Shown here: positions 8,346-14,895 of the stretch, in pieces
How positions within the stretch are numbered: the first letter of the stretch is position 1
Layout: each line of letters opens with the position of its first letter
Virus record (IMG/VR): IMGVR_UViG_3300010379_000056
Span: 1-24,351 of that record
Direction: 5' to 3' (one strand)
From: a virus
DNA length: 24,351 nt
The notes under the pieces: model-generated
The model's input: the letters and a program-made list of their open reading frames with translations, nothing else
What the model was told of the DNA's origin: nothing
The model's database searches: none
Position numbers and translations under genes: made by a program

Positions 8346-8597
8346 TTACCTTCCGGCCGTGCCGCCGATGGCCAGCCCTGGCAGGTTGATCACAACCGGC
8401 GGGGTCTTGGTTTTCCGCCAGTCCAAGAGCCCACCTTTGGCCTCGTCGAAGTGCCGTTGACAGAGCGGAATCCGCTCCTTTGTGATCTCGCTCGAGAGCT
8501 GGATCGCCAGGACCGAATCGATCGTGTGCTTGCCTTCGCAGACATCGCAGGGGGGCCGAAGCGTCACTCCGGCGCCCGCAATAATGACATGGCTCAT
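8346..8597 (-). CDS. Small CxxC/CxxH protein, putative zinc-binding
   Basis: This 83-aa protein starts at ATG 8597 (MSHVIIAGAGVTLRPPCDVC) with ACGAGGT 5 bases upstream. Two cysteine pairs, CDVC (about residues 17-20) and CQRH (about 47-50), could bind a zinc ion. Between them lies a helical stretch (SVLAIQLSSEITKE). The last residues (INLPGLAIGGTAGR) match the GLxIxG repeat of the giant protein encoded immediately downstream. Its TAA stop abuts the ATG of that gene, so the two are probably co-translated. A role in assembly or attachment of the giant protein is a guess from this linkage; the family is not recognised. Confidence 0.7.
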   Translation of the reverse strand: MSHVIIAGAGVTLRPPCDVCEGKHTIDSVLAIQLSSEITKERIPLCQRHFDEAKGGLLDWRKTKTPPVVINLPGLAIGGTAGR

Positions 8598-8606
8598 GGA
8601 GTACCT

Positions 8607-8679
8607 CGTGGGGCGTGAGGCGTGGAGCGTGAGGCGTGAAAGCAATTAACGCTCCACGCTCCACGCGCCACGCTCCACG
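8607..8679. repeat. Inverted array of 7-bp units, copy 2
   Basis: The left arm (8607-8643) reads as CGTGGGG, CGTGAGG, CGTGGAG, CGTGAGG, then CGTGAAAGC. The AATTAA core is at 8644-8649. The right arm (8650-8679) has CGCTCCA, CGCTCCA, CGCGCCA, CGCTCCA and CG. It sits just after the stop of the 151-aa gene and before the ribosome site of the 83-aa gene, in the same relation to genes as copy 1. The identical core and unit type show common origin. Confidence 0.9.
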
Positions 8680-8680
8680 A

Positions 8681-9136
8681 TTAAGGCGATACCGAGAGGT
8701 AGAACACCAGCCCCGCCGGAGTGCCCGTCCAGTTGATCTGGAACGTGTTGTTGGTGACCGATTGGGCGCCCCCGAAGTCCCAGACGCATGCCGCCCACTT
8801 GGTAGCCGTCGTCACGTCGTACAAGACCGCGTAGGTCACGTTGGTGAGCGTGGCCGACGTCCAGGACGTGGAGCCGGCCGCGACGGTCGCACACCACTGG
8901 TGAACGCCGCCCGTCGTATAGATGGCATCGGTCACCGTGACGGCGTTTCCGGCCGCCGTGTAGCCGGTGCCGCTCGCCTCGTTAGGGAAGGTCGAGCCGC
9001 CGTAGTATTCGTTGGCGTCGTCATAGGTGGACGGCACCGTGCCCGTGTTGAGGCTGACTTTGAACGTGTCTGCGTTGACAGCCACGACTTTATTCATGAG
9101 CTGACCGCAGAAGTAGGTTGGGACATAGGATGCCAT
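8681..9136 (-). CDS. Phage virion protein, possible capsid decoration
   Basis: This 151-aa protein starts at ATG 9136 with AGAGG upstream. It opens MASYVPTYFCGQLMNKVVAV, followed by DTFKVSLNTGTVPSTYDDAN, an NEASGTGYTAAGN segment, and a late segment with YAVLYDVTTATKWAACVWDF and TFQINWTGTPAGLVF. I recognise this pattern as a widespread small all-beta phage protein that sits near capsid genes and is usually annotated only as a hypothetical or structural protein. It lies in the run of beta-rich genes after the capsid gene, so a decoration role is likely. No catalytic motif is visible. Its TAA stop lies at the edge of heptamer array copy 2. Confidence 0.65.
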   Translation of the reverse strand: MASYVPTYFCGQLMNKVVAVNADTFKVSLNTGTVPSTYDDANEYYGGSTFPNEASGTGYTAAGNAVTVTDAIYTTGGVHQWCATVAAGSTSWTSATLTNVTYAVLYDVTTATKWAACVWDFGGAQSVTNNTFQINWTGTPAGLVFYLSVSP

Positions 9137-9151
9137 TGGTTGCCTCTGAGG

Positions 9152-9553
9152 TCAGGGAGTTGCGGGCCGGAAGAGCGCCCAGGAAATGGTGAGTCCGACC
9201 GCGAAAGCGCCGGTCTGATTCCAGACCAGACCTTCGCCAGGGGCGCACTGGAAGATGCCCAGCGAGCCGAGCTGGGCGTTGATCTGCGAGGTCGAACCGA
9301 GGTAGAAGTTGCCGGTCGTGACCGTCGTGGTCACCGAGCTTTGCAGGTTGGCGACGACAGCGCCGTTGCTGCTGATGATCAGGCTAAGCACGATGATCGA
9401 CGCGCCGGCCGGAACGCTGGTGGCAGGCACCACTGTTGTCGTGCCCGTCGCCGCGCTGGTCGTCAGCCCCGCCATCTGCACGAACTCGGGCGTCTGCCCA
9501 CAGTGCAGGACGTTGAGCTGATCCGATGCCGGATCGGTGAATGGATAAGGCAT
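9152..9553 (-). CDS. Small beta-rich virion protein, unknown
   Basis: This is a 133-aa protein with a strong ribosome site (TTAGGAGGGATC) before ATG 9553. The sequence is rich in Thr, Ala, Val and Ser. After a short N terminus (MPYPFTDPASDQLNVL) come strands such as SIIVLSLIISSNGAVVANLQ and GLVWNQTGAFAVGLTISWAL. It resembles small phage proteins that trimerise on capsids or tails, but I do not recognise a family. It is 15 bases upstream of the 151-aa gene and downstream of the duplicated pair, so it belongs to the same capsid-surface cassette. Confidence 0.65.
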   Translation of the reverse strand: MPYPFTDPASDQLNVLHCGQTPEFVQMAGLTTSAATGTTTVVPATSVPAGASIIVLSLIISSNGAVVANLQSSVTTTVTTGNFYLGSTSQINAQLGSLGIFQCAPGEGLVWNQTGAFAVGLTISWALFRPATP

Positions 9554-9571
9554 GATCCCTCCTAAGGACGA

Positions 9572-9596
9572 TCCCGGGGGTGGCGGTCCCCCGGGA
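9572..9596 (-). terminator. Perfect 9-bp GC hairpin between two virion genes
   Basis: TCCCGGGGG (9572-9580), a 7-base loop and CCCCCGGGA (9588-9596) form a perfect stem. It lies between the stop of the 170-aa gene (9617) and the ribosome site of the 133-aa gene. No U-run follows on the minus transcript, so a simple intrinsic terminator is not shown. It may instead be an RNA-processing or attenuation hairpin. Confidence 0.4.
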
Positions 9597-9616
9597 CTGA
9601 TGCGGGTTTCGAGGGA

Positions 9617-10129
9617 TCAGCCCGTGACGTAAAAGCCAACGTAGGTTGGTGCGCTGCCTACGCCCGTGCAGGTCAGATAGACCACGGTTGTAACTGAGGT
9701 CACCGTGGGGGCCGTGTGCACGCCATCGGTGGCCGTGCCGACGCCAACCCAGCTAATGGTGGACGGCCAGGTGATCGCCGCCGAGCCCGCGCCGGTGATC
9801 ACCAGCATGATCGTCTGGCCGATGCTCGGACTGAGGATCTGGCTAGCCGCGGCGAGAGCCGATGTCGCCGTGGTGGCGAACTGGAGCGTCATCGTCCCGC
9901 CGTAGCAGGTGAAGGTAAAGATCCCGGCTTGCGTCCAATCGAGATTGGTCGTGCCGGTCGCCAGCGTGCCGAGAGCGGAGAGCGCACCGTTGAAGCACCC
10001 AGGGGTCGCCACCCAGTTGCGCCCGGTGCCCACGGCGCCGTAGCCGAGAATGGGGTTGTCGTCAGCCGCGGCGGGTACGCCAGCGCCACCCGCCACCCCG
10101 GCCGAAGTCACTGTGTTTGCAAGAATCAT
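9617..10129 (-). CDS. Beta-rich virion protein, paralogue of the next upstream gene
   Basis: This 170-aa protein starts at ATG 10129 with AAGGA upstream. Its C-terminal ~125 residues align with the neighbouring 161-aa protein: both contain LATGTT, FTFTCYGG or FTLTCYGG, an MT-F core, GQxIxMxITGAGSAA and TWPxxxSWVGV. This module resembles the jelly-roll-like C-terminal domain seen in many tail fibre and head fibre proteins. The first 45 residues (MILANTVTSAGVAGGAGVPA) differ from the paralogue, so the ends may define separate attachment sites. It is likely displayed on the capsid; enzymatic function is not indicated. Confidence 0.7.
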   Translation of the reverse strand: MILANTVTSAGVAGGAGVPAAADDNPILGYGAVGTGRNWVATPGCFNGALSALGTLATGTTNLDWTQAGIFTFTCYGGTMTLQFATTATSALAAASQILSPSIGQTIMLVITGAGSAAITWPSTISWVGVGTATDGVHTAPTVTSVTTVVYLTCTGVGSAPTYVGFYVTG

Positions 10130-10156
10130 GATCGAGTCCTTAGCCGAGAGGGAGGG

Positions 10157-10642
10157 TTAGGAGGTGATGTACTCACCGATGTAGTTGCCGAGACTGGTGC
10201 ACGTGATGTTGACCACCGTGAGTACCGCGCCGGTGAGGACCGGAGCGGCCGCACTCACTGCCGGGGTCGCGATCACGCCAACCCACGAGAACGTGCCGGG
10301 CCAGGTCACTGCCGCCGAGCCGGCGCCGGTGATCGCCATCGTGATCGACTGGCCAGGCGTGACGTTGCTGAACGCGAACGTCATGGAGCCGCCGTAGCAC
10401 GTCAGGGTGAAGTAGTTGTACAACCCCCAATTGAACGTGGTTGTCCCGGTGGCGAGCGTGCCCATAGCCAGGACCGAGTTGACCGGCGCGAGCACCATTG
10501 CCCAGCCGGTGCCGGTCGCCGTGGGGACAGTGCCAGCGACGGTAAAGGGGAGCGTATCGCCGAGCGTGGCGGGAACCAAGCCGACGCTTTGCACCGTCCC
10601 CATCGGATTGCTCGGAGGAGCCTGAAGGACTTGACTTGGCAA
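10157..10642 (-). CDS. Beta-rich virion protein, capsid-adjacent copy of the pair
   Basis: I place the start at TTG 10642 because a full ribosome site (AAGGAGGT) sits 5 bases upstream; this site overlaps the stop codon region of the capsid gene, so the two are tightly coupled. The product is 161 aa. It begins MPSQVLQAPPSNPMGTVQS and shares the FTLTCYGG, ITGAGSAAVTWPGTFSWVGV and terminal YIGEYI elements with the 170-aa gene downstream. As the first gene after the capsid gene it is a good candidate for a head decoration or short head fibre protein. The pairing shows tandem duplication. Confidence 0.7.
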   Translation of the reverse strand: MPSQVLQAPPSNPMGTVQSVGLVPATLGDTLPFTVAGTVPTATGTGWAMVLAPVNSVLAMGTLATGTTTFNWGLYNYFTLTCYGGSMTFAFSNVTPGQSITMAITGAGSAAVTWPGTFSWVGVIATPAVSAAAPVLTGAVLTVVNITCTSLGNYIGEYITS

Positions 10643-10653
10643 GAGACACCTCC

Positions 10654-12051
10654 TTAGCAATTGATGATCACGCCGAAGTCGGGACGGATGACGCCAAGGG
10701 CATAGCCGAAGTCCACCGTCACGAAGAGCGCCTGGTAGATGTGGACGTAGCTCACCATGACCCGGAGAGGGATGCCCATCAGGTCGAGATACGACACGTC
10801 CACGACGTTCCGGGCCTCGTCCGGGGTTGCGATCGGCCGCAAGGCCAGGGCGATGGCGTATTCATGCATCGCCAGGTTGGTGTAACTCTGGTAAGTCGCG
10901 GTGCCGGCCGTCACGACGTCGGCCGCCACGATCGGGGTGGCGAGGACAACGACGGTGGAGCTGGTGTAGCTGGCGATCTGGTACAGGTTGGCGCCCGCTG
11001 CATAGCTGCCGGCCGTCGAGAAAGCGAGCCACTGGCCGACGTTGGCGGTCGTGAAGCTGGCACTGGCGGCCGTGCAGGTTGTCGAGCCGAGAGTCGTGGT
11101 GACGGTGGCCGTCACGACCGAAATCGAGCGAGCCGTGGTGACGACCGAGCCGGAAGCCACGAGGGTCGTGGGAATGGTCGTGGTGATGGTCAGGGACGTG
11201 TCGGACGCAACCGCCGTCACCTTGTATTGCACCTTCGTCGGATCGTTGCCGAAGACGAGATACTGGCCGACGAGGTTGGCGCCCGAGGGGCCGGCCGTGG
11301 TAAAGTTGGTGTTCAGGCCCGTGATGGTTGCCGAGCCGCTGGTGAGCGTGAGCTGCCCGTACAGGATCGAGCCCGAGGCCGTGGGCATCTGCTGGTCCCA
11401 CTTGGGACGGAAGTTGAAGGCGTGCGCGAGATCAGCGTCTTGGCGGGCCGCGCTAGCGATGGTCGCGCTGACCAACGACTCTTGCACCCAAGCCGAGTCA
11501 CCGAGCATCTTCTGATAGACCCGGTTGTGCACCATGAGGGAAAGCTTGTCGGAGTCCTCGAGCGGCACCTTCTGGTCCGCCAGCGTTCCCCAGGCGTTGA
11601 GCTGATCGGCCACGCCAACCTCGCCCTGGATCGCGCCGGTGATGGCGGCGTTGGCGTTGAAGTTGCCGGGGGTGATCAGCGCGGCAATCTGGCCGTTCAG
11701 GTACTCACGCGCCCTCTTGTAGAGGGGGTCAAAGAACTTCTGGGCGAGATCGACGGCGGTCTGCCATTGCTCGAAGTCCTGGAACTGCAGAGCAGCGCCC
11801 GCCCGGTTCTGGAATACGAGCGGGATGTAGTTGGGGCTGACGGTCTGGCCGGTCAGGATGCCGTTGCCGATCGACGCCAGGGGGCCGAAGTCGGGGAAGT
11901 AGACATCGACCGTCTTACCGATGCGGGCCGCTTCGGGCTTGACGTCCTTGTACACGGCGTTCAGCAGGGCAGTTTGCCCGACCTTCGCCTTGTTGTACTC
12001 GTCAGCGCCCGCGACGAGCGTCTCGAAGAATGCAGAGAAATTATTGGCCAC
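10654..12051 (-). CDS. Major capsid protein with beta insertion
   Basis: This 465-aa protein starts at GTG 12051, with AAGGAGG 7 bases upstream. It forms the head shell. The N-terminal part (MANNFSAFFETLVAGADEYN; SPNYIPLVFQNRAGAALQFQ), the middle part (AHAFNFRPKWDQQMP) and the C-terminal part (ALALRPIATPDEARNV; SYVHIYQALFVTVDFGYALG) match capsid proteins of the P22-like coat lineage as I recall them. Residues ~228-388 interrupt this with two tandem beta modules (SGSATITGLNTNFTT and SLTITTTIP; TCTAASASFTTANVGQWLAF and STVVVLATP). The insertion is probably exposed on the shell surface. A scaffold-like gene lies two genes upstream. No frame damage is seen. Confidence 0.8.
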   Translation of the reverse strand: MANNFSAFFETLVAGADEYNKAKVGQTALLNAVYKDVKPEAARIGKTVDVYFPDFGPLASIGNGILTGQTVSPNYIPLVFQNRAGAALQFQDFEQWQTAVDLAQKFFDPLYKRAREYLNGQIAALITPGNFNANAAITGAIQGEVGVADQLNAWGTLADQKVPLEDSDKLSLMVHNRVYQKMLGDSAWVQESLVSATIASAARQDADLAHAFNFRPKWDQQMPTASGSILYGQLTLTSGSATITGLNTNFTTAGPSGANLVGQYLVFGNDPTKVQYKVTAVASDTSLTITTTIPTTLVASGSVVTTARSISVVTATVTTTLGSTTCTAASASFTTANVGQWLAFSTAGSYAAGANLYQIASYTSSTVVVLATPIVAADVVTAGTATYQSYTNLAMHEYAIALALRPIATPDEARNVVDVSYLDLMGIPLRVMVSYVHIYQALFVTVDFGYALGVIRPDFGVIINC

Positions 12052-12096
12052 GAATGGGCCTCCTTAAAATGGAAGGGACGTGGACAGGGGGCAGGC

Positions 12097-12167
12097 GCAA
12101 CGCGGGGGCTCTGGAGCCGTGATCTGGGAGACATGACCCACGGCATTGAACAGAGCCCCCGCGTTGC
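12097..12167. promoter_or_regulatory. 17-bp perfect inverted repeat upstream of the capsid gene
   Basis: GCAACGCGGGGGCTCTG (12097-12113) recurs as its exact reverse complement at 12151-12167, with a 37-base loop. It lies between the stop of the 64-aa gene (12167-12169) and the ribosome site of the capsid gene. The right arm touches the stop codon. It may be a terminator, an RNA-stabilising stem that helps boost capsid expression, or a protein binding site. No U-run follows. Confidence 0.75.
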
Positions 12168-12361
12168 TACTGCGGAGAAATAGAGTGCAGAAACACGATG
12201 GCCGCCACGAAGCGGTCGTAATTGAAAGTCGCGGGGTTGTACCCCGGAGTCTGCGTCACGCCTGCGAGCGCCCGGGAGATCACCTCACGGTACTCTTCGC
12301 CGTACCGCTCCACGTATCGCTCGACCTCGGCGTCCGGAATGTCAGCGAATGATGGGGCCAC
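12167..12361 (-). CDS. Small phage protein (64 aa), unknown
   Basis: A frame of 64 codons begins at GTG 12361 with AGCAGG 6 bases upstream and ends at TAG (12167-12169). It overlaps the end of the scaffold-like gene by 20 bases, which suggests translational coupling. The protein is acidic and helical (PDAEVERYVERYGEEYREVI) with a hydrophobic C terminus (DRFVAAIVFLHSISPQ). No family recognised. Position between scaffold and capsid fits an assembly accessory. The start is chosen by the ribosome site because no ATG is available. Confidence 0.55.
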   Translation of the reverse strand: MAPSFADIPDAEVERYVERYGEEYREVISRALAGVTQTPGYNPATFNYDRFVAAIVFLHSISPQ

Positions 12362-12965
12362 TGACGGCCTGCTCTCGGGCTCGTTGCTCTTGCCGCGCCT
12401 TGACAGCTTCGCTGATAAAATTCCGGTTGCGCGGGTCCAACATGAAGCGAGGATTCGCCATAAGCTCCGGAGTAAGCACTGTGCCGTCGCCGCCATCGTT
12501 GCGAGCGCCCCGGCCTTCCTCGCCACGCATTGTGAGCCCATAGGAGGTCTGCGCCGCCTTGCGTGCCGCCGCCATGTTGGGGGGCTCTGCGTCCTCAAAC
12601 GCATAGTGCGCCTCGGTCTTGAGCTTCTTGAGGACACCTTTGAGCGCCACCTCGTCGGGCTCGTCCGCCTCCGCCTTGTACTCCGCGAGCTTCCACAGGT
12701 GCTTGACCGCGCCTTCGCGGGCCTTCTCGCCCTTGGCTAGCTCGGAGAACTTGTCGAAGTGGTTGCGGTCGCGGATCTTGGCCTGCAAGTCGGCGATCTG
12801 GGTTGCAGCCTCAGGCGACGTCTTGAGCTTGTCGCGTTCGTCGCTAACCTCGGTCAGCGCATCGCGGTACTCATCGCGCTCGGAGGTGAGGGTCTGCAGC
12901 TGGGCTGTGAGCGCCTCAACCTGACGCTCGAGGATCTTCAGTGCTTGATCTTCACCGCTGGCCAT
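12342..12965 (-). CDS. Probable capsid scaffold protein
   Basis: This 207-aa protein starts at ATG 12965 with GAAAGG upstream. Residues 1-75 are a strong coiled coil (ILERQVEALTAQLQTLTSER; DALTEVSDERDKLK). A charged helical middle follows, and a C-terminal segment (LTPELMANPRFMLDPRNRNF) matches the short motif I know from phage scaffold-like proteins. Scaffold proteins guide capsid assembly and then leave. Its position one gene before the capsid gene supports this. No protease gene is visible nearby, so removal without cleavage would be expected. Confidence 0.65.
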   Translation of the reverse strand: MASGEDQALKILERQVEALTAQLQTLTSERDEYRDALTEVSDERDKLKTSPEAATQIADLQAKIRDRNHFDKFSELAKGEKAREGAVKHLWKLAEYKAEADEPDEVALKGVLKKLKTEAHYAFEDAEPPNMAAARKAAQTSYGLTMRGEEGRGARNDGGDGTVLTPELMANPRFMLDPRNRNFISEAVKARQEQRAREQAVSGPIIR

Positions 12966-12977
12966 GACTGCCTTTCA

Positions 12978-13445
12978 TCAGGAGTGCTTGGCGATGAACA
13001 GGGCCGGTCCGAGATCGGCCAACATCTGCTGTTTCTGCTCGCCCTTCTTGTAGGTCTTCTGGATGCTCTTGCAGGTGCCGTGGAACTTCTCCGAGGTCTC
13101 ACGGTCGCCGTGGTCCTCTGAGGCCTCGTGCACGTCGCCGTAGGCGTTGCTGAGCCCATCCAGCGTCTTGCACGCGCCCTCGAGCGCCTCGCCCGGGTCA
13201 TCACTGTACGACGTGTCGCCGAGGTTCGTCTCGACCGTGCCGCCCAGCCTCATCATGTGGCCGCGGAGGTCGTGTTGGCGCTGGTACGCTTCCTTGTGCC
13301 GCTTGTCGAACCACTTGGCGAGCTTGGGCATCGAGCGGTCGCCCTGCTTGAAAGCGTGCTCTTGCTTATGGAACTTCTCCGAGGCCGTGGCTTCGGCGTC
13401 GTGGGCGGACTGGAGGGCGGAGAGAACGTCGGGATTGGCGCTCAT
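12978..13445 (-). CDS. Ferritin-like four-helix protein, ligand-poor
   Basis: This 155-aa, all-helical protein starts at ATG 13445, overlapping the previous gene by ATGA. Its helix pattern resembles bacterioferritin: an N-terminal helix with Glu18, a basic second helix (KLAKWFDKRHKEAYQRQHDL) ending at LGGT, and a last helix pair joined at HGD (the bacterioferritin turn is VGD), with equal spacing to the C-terminal LG. By eye the di-iron ligands other than Glu18 are replaced (second-helix Glu and His become Ala and Arg; the last ExxH is absent). If the match is right, this is a ferritin-fold protein that no longer oxidises iron and may serve as a structural or internal head component. The alignment is manual and unconfirmed. 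Confidence 0.5.
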   Translation of the reverse strand: MSANPDVLSALQSAHDAEATASEKFHKQEHAFKQGDRSMPKLAKWFDKRHKEAYQRQHDLRGHMMRLGGTVETNLGDTSYSDDPGEALEGACKTLDGLSNAYGDVHEASEDHGDRETSEKFHGTCKSIQKTYKKGEQKQQMLADLGPALFIAKHS

Positions 13446-13594
13446 GGCTTAGGGCCTTGTTCCTTGGGTTGCTTCTTGGGGCGAAGATTGCCTGTTGCCC
13501 ATTCCGTGGCCAGGTGATCCAGCACGCATTTTGCCCGCTGGTCGGGTGTTTTCTTGTCCCAAGGGATCTTATCGGGCTTAGCTGTGTGGTTCAT
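13442..13594 (-). CDS. Small phage protein (50 aa), unknown
   Basis: A 50-codon frame from ATG 13594 (MNHTAKPDKIPWDKKTPDQR) to TGA at 13442-13444. It overlaps the upstream gene stop by ATGA (13591-13594) and the downstream gene start by ATGA (13442-13445), which strongly supports translation as part of a coupled chain. The product is basic and polar, with a short Trp-containing helix (CVLDHLATEWATGNL). No family recognised. Confidence 0.65.
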   Translation of the reverse strand: MNHTAKPDKIPWDKKTPDQRAKCVLDHLATEWATGNLRPKKQPKEQGPKP

Positions 13595-14889
13595 GCTGCG
13601 AACGCTGCCGCGCCTCCCTGTAGCATGCTTCGGACATGGCCGGTGATGTTTTGTCGAGCCTCTCGCATGACCTGCCCAGGATTGTCGCCCGCGTGCAATC
13701 TCTCGGCCGCTCGGTTCAATTCGCTGGCGACGGGGCCGGATCGATTTTTGAGCGTGTGGTACACGCCCATGACGCCCGCCGCTTCCTGGCTGACTTGTCC
13801 AGTCGCCTCGACATCGATGTGCGATCTCCCGCGCTCTGCTAGCGCCTCGCTGTTCTTGCTCTTGCTCACCAACGCGAATAGCTTCTTGTCGCTACTGAGC
13901 GACTTGGACACATCGGCGTCAGCACGAGCACGATGCAACATGAGCGATTTTTCTTCCTCTGTTTCGCCGAACAGACTCCGTGAGGTCGTCTTGAGAGTTG
14001 GGGCCGCCTTGGCGTTGTCGATCAGACTCTTGAGCGTTTCGTTGTTCGCCCTCCCCTTGACCGCCATGCTGTGCACTTCGATCTGCTGAGCGTGCGACAA
14101 GCCAGAGCCGCCGATAATGCTGGCCCGTTCCATCGGAATCTCTTGGTTGACCACTTTCTTGAACAGTCCAGGTTCAAGCCCCGCCATGGCCATGCCATGC
14201 TTGGCGGTCGATTCTGTCATAGGGATGCCATGCTCAGCGATTTTGCTCTTGTCAATTCCGGCCTCACGAAAGAACTTTGCGGCGTCAACGGGTGTGCCGC
14301 GTCCCTCAGCAATGTTAGTCACGGCACCTTTCATCCGGGCTGTTGCTGCATCAGGGGCATCGATGTAGCGAGCGGTGACTTTCTCCACTCCAAGCCGGTT
14401 AGCAAGGTCAAGGCGATGGTGGCCATTCACCACAAATGTCTTGCTGTTCTCAGGATCGCGCCACACTGAGATGACGCCCGCGCTCTCTGGATTCCAGTTC
14501 TTAACGCCGTGCAATTCGCTCGAAACGCCATGGGCACCCGTGGCATTGAGCTTGTACTGGAACCGATCGGGGTCGAATGCTACGTTCCTGACGCCAATCT
14601 GCACCACGTCGCCGGGCTTGGCGAACTTCTCGGGAGTCGCCTGTACGTTTGCTGTTTCACGATTGCTCTTGATCTTGGCTGCTAACTTGAGCCGCTCTGC
14701 CGTGCCGCGCTTGGCTCGTTCTGCTGCGAACGCGCGAACCTTTGCAACCGCCGCGTCAGTCTTTGACGGCTTGCCGAATCCCAGATGTTTCTGAGTCTGG
14801 ACTGGGCGCGCATTCGGGCCGCCGGGATGGAATGACCCACCCGACCCGATAAACACATGCTGCCCGTCGTCGAGAGTTACCCAGCCCAC
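13591..14889 (-). CDS. ParB/sulfiredoxin-like domain protein with shared N-terminal tag
   Basis: This 432-aa protein starts at GTG 14889. The first ~20 residues (GWVTLDDGQHVFIGSGG) match the neighbouring 186-aa protein. Residues ~40-90 are Lys/Ala/Arg-rich. Around residues 98-178 lies a ParB/Srx-like segment: IGVRNVAFDPDRF, then a FVVNGHHRLDLANRLG motif (the G-x-H-R core that contacts a phosphate in this superfamily). The C-terminal half is helical without recognised motif. ParB-like domains occur as nucleases, CTPases or kinases, and here the exact activity is unknown. Location between portal and scaffold suits minor head or ejected proteins, so a virion-packaged effector acting on host DNA is plausible. 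That is inference. Confidence 0.65.
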   Translation of the reverse strand: MGWVTLDDGQHVFIGSGGSFHPGGPNARPVQTQKHLGFGKPSKTDAAVAKVRAFAAERAKRGTAERLKLAAKIKSNRETANVQATPEKFAKPGDVVQIGVRNVAFDPDRFQYKLNATGAHGVSSELHGVKNWNPESAGVISVWRDPENSKTFVVNGHHRLDLANRLGVEKVTARYIDAPDAATARMKGAVTNIAEGRGTPVDAAKFFREAGIDKSKIAEHGIPMTESTAKHGMAMAGLEPGLFKKVVNQEIPMERASIIGGSGLSHAQQIEVHSMAVKGRANNETLKSLIDNAKAAPTLKTTSRSLFGETEEEKSLMLHRARADADVSKSLSSDKKLFALVSKSKNSEALAERGRSHIDVEATGQVSQEAAGVMGVYHTLKNRSGPVASELNRAAERLHAGDNPGQVMREARQNITGHVRSMLQGGAAAFAA

Positions 14890-14895
14890 TAGAAC

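Noticed and set aside
10636-12183. Long plus-strand open frame of about 515 codons opposite the capsid gene
   Set aside because: It mirrors the capsid gene, has Gly/Arg/Asp/Val-rich composition typical of antisense high-GC frames, and no ribosome site or recognisable motif.
12978-13445. Functional bacterioferritin
   Set aside because: Most di-iron ligands appear to be replaced, so only the fold similarity is proposed.
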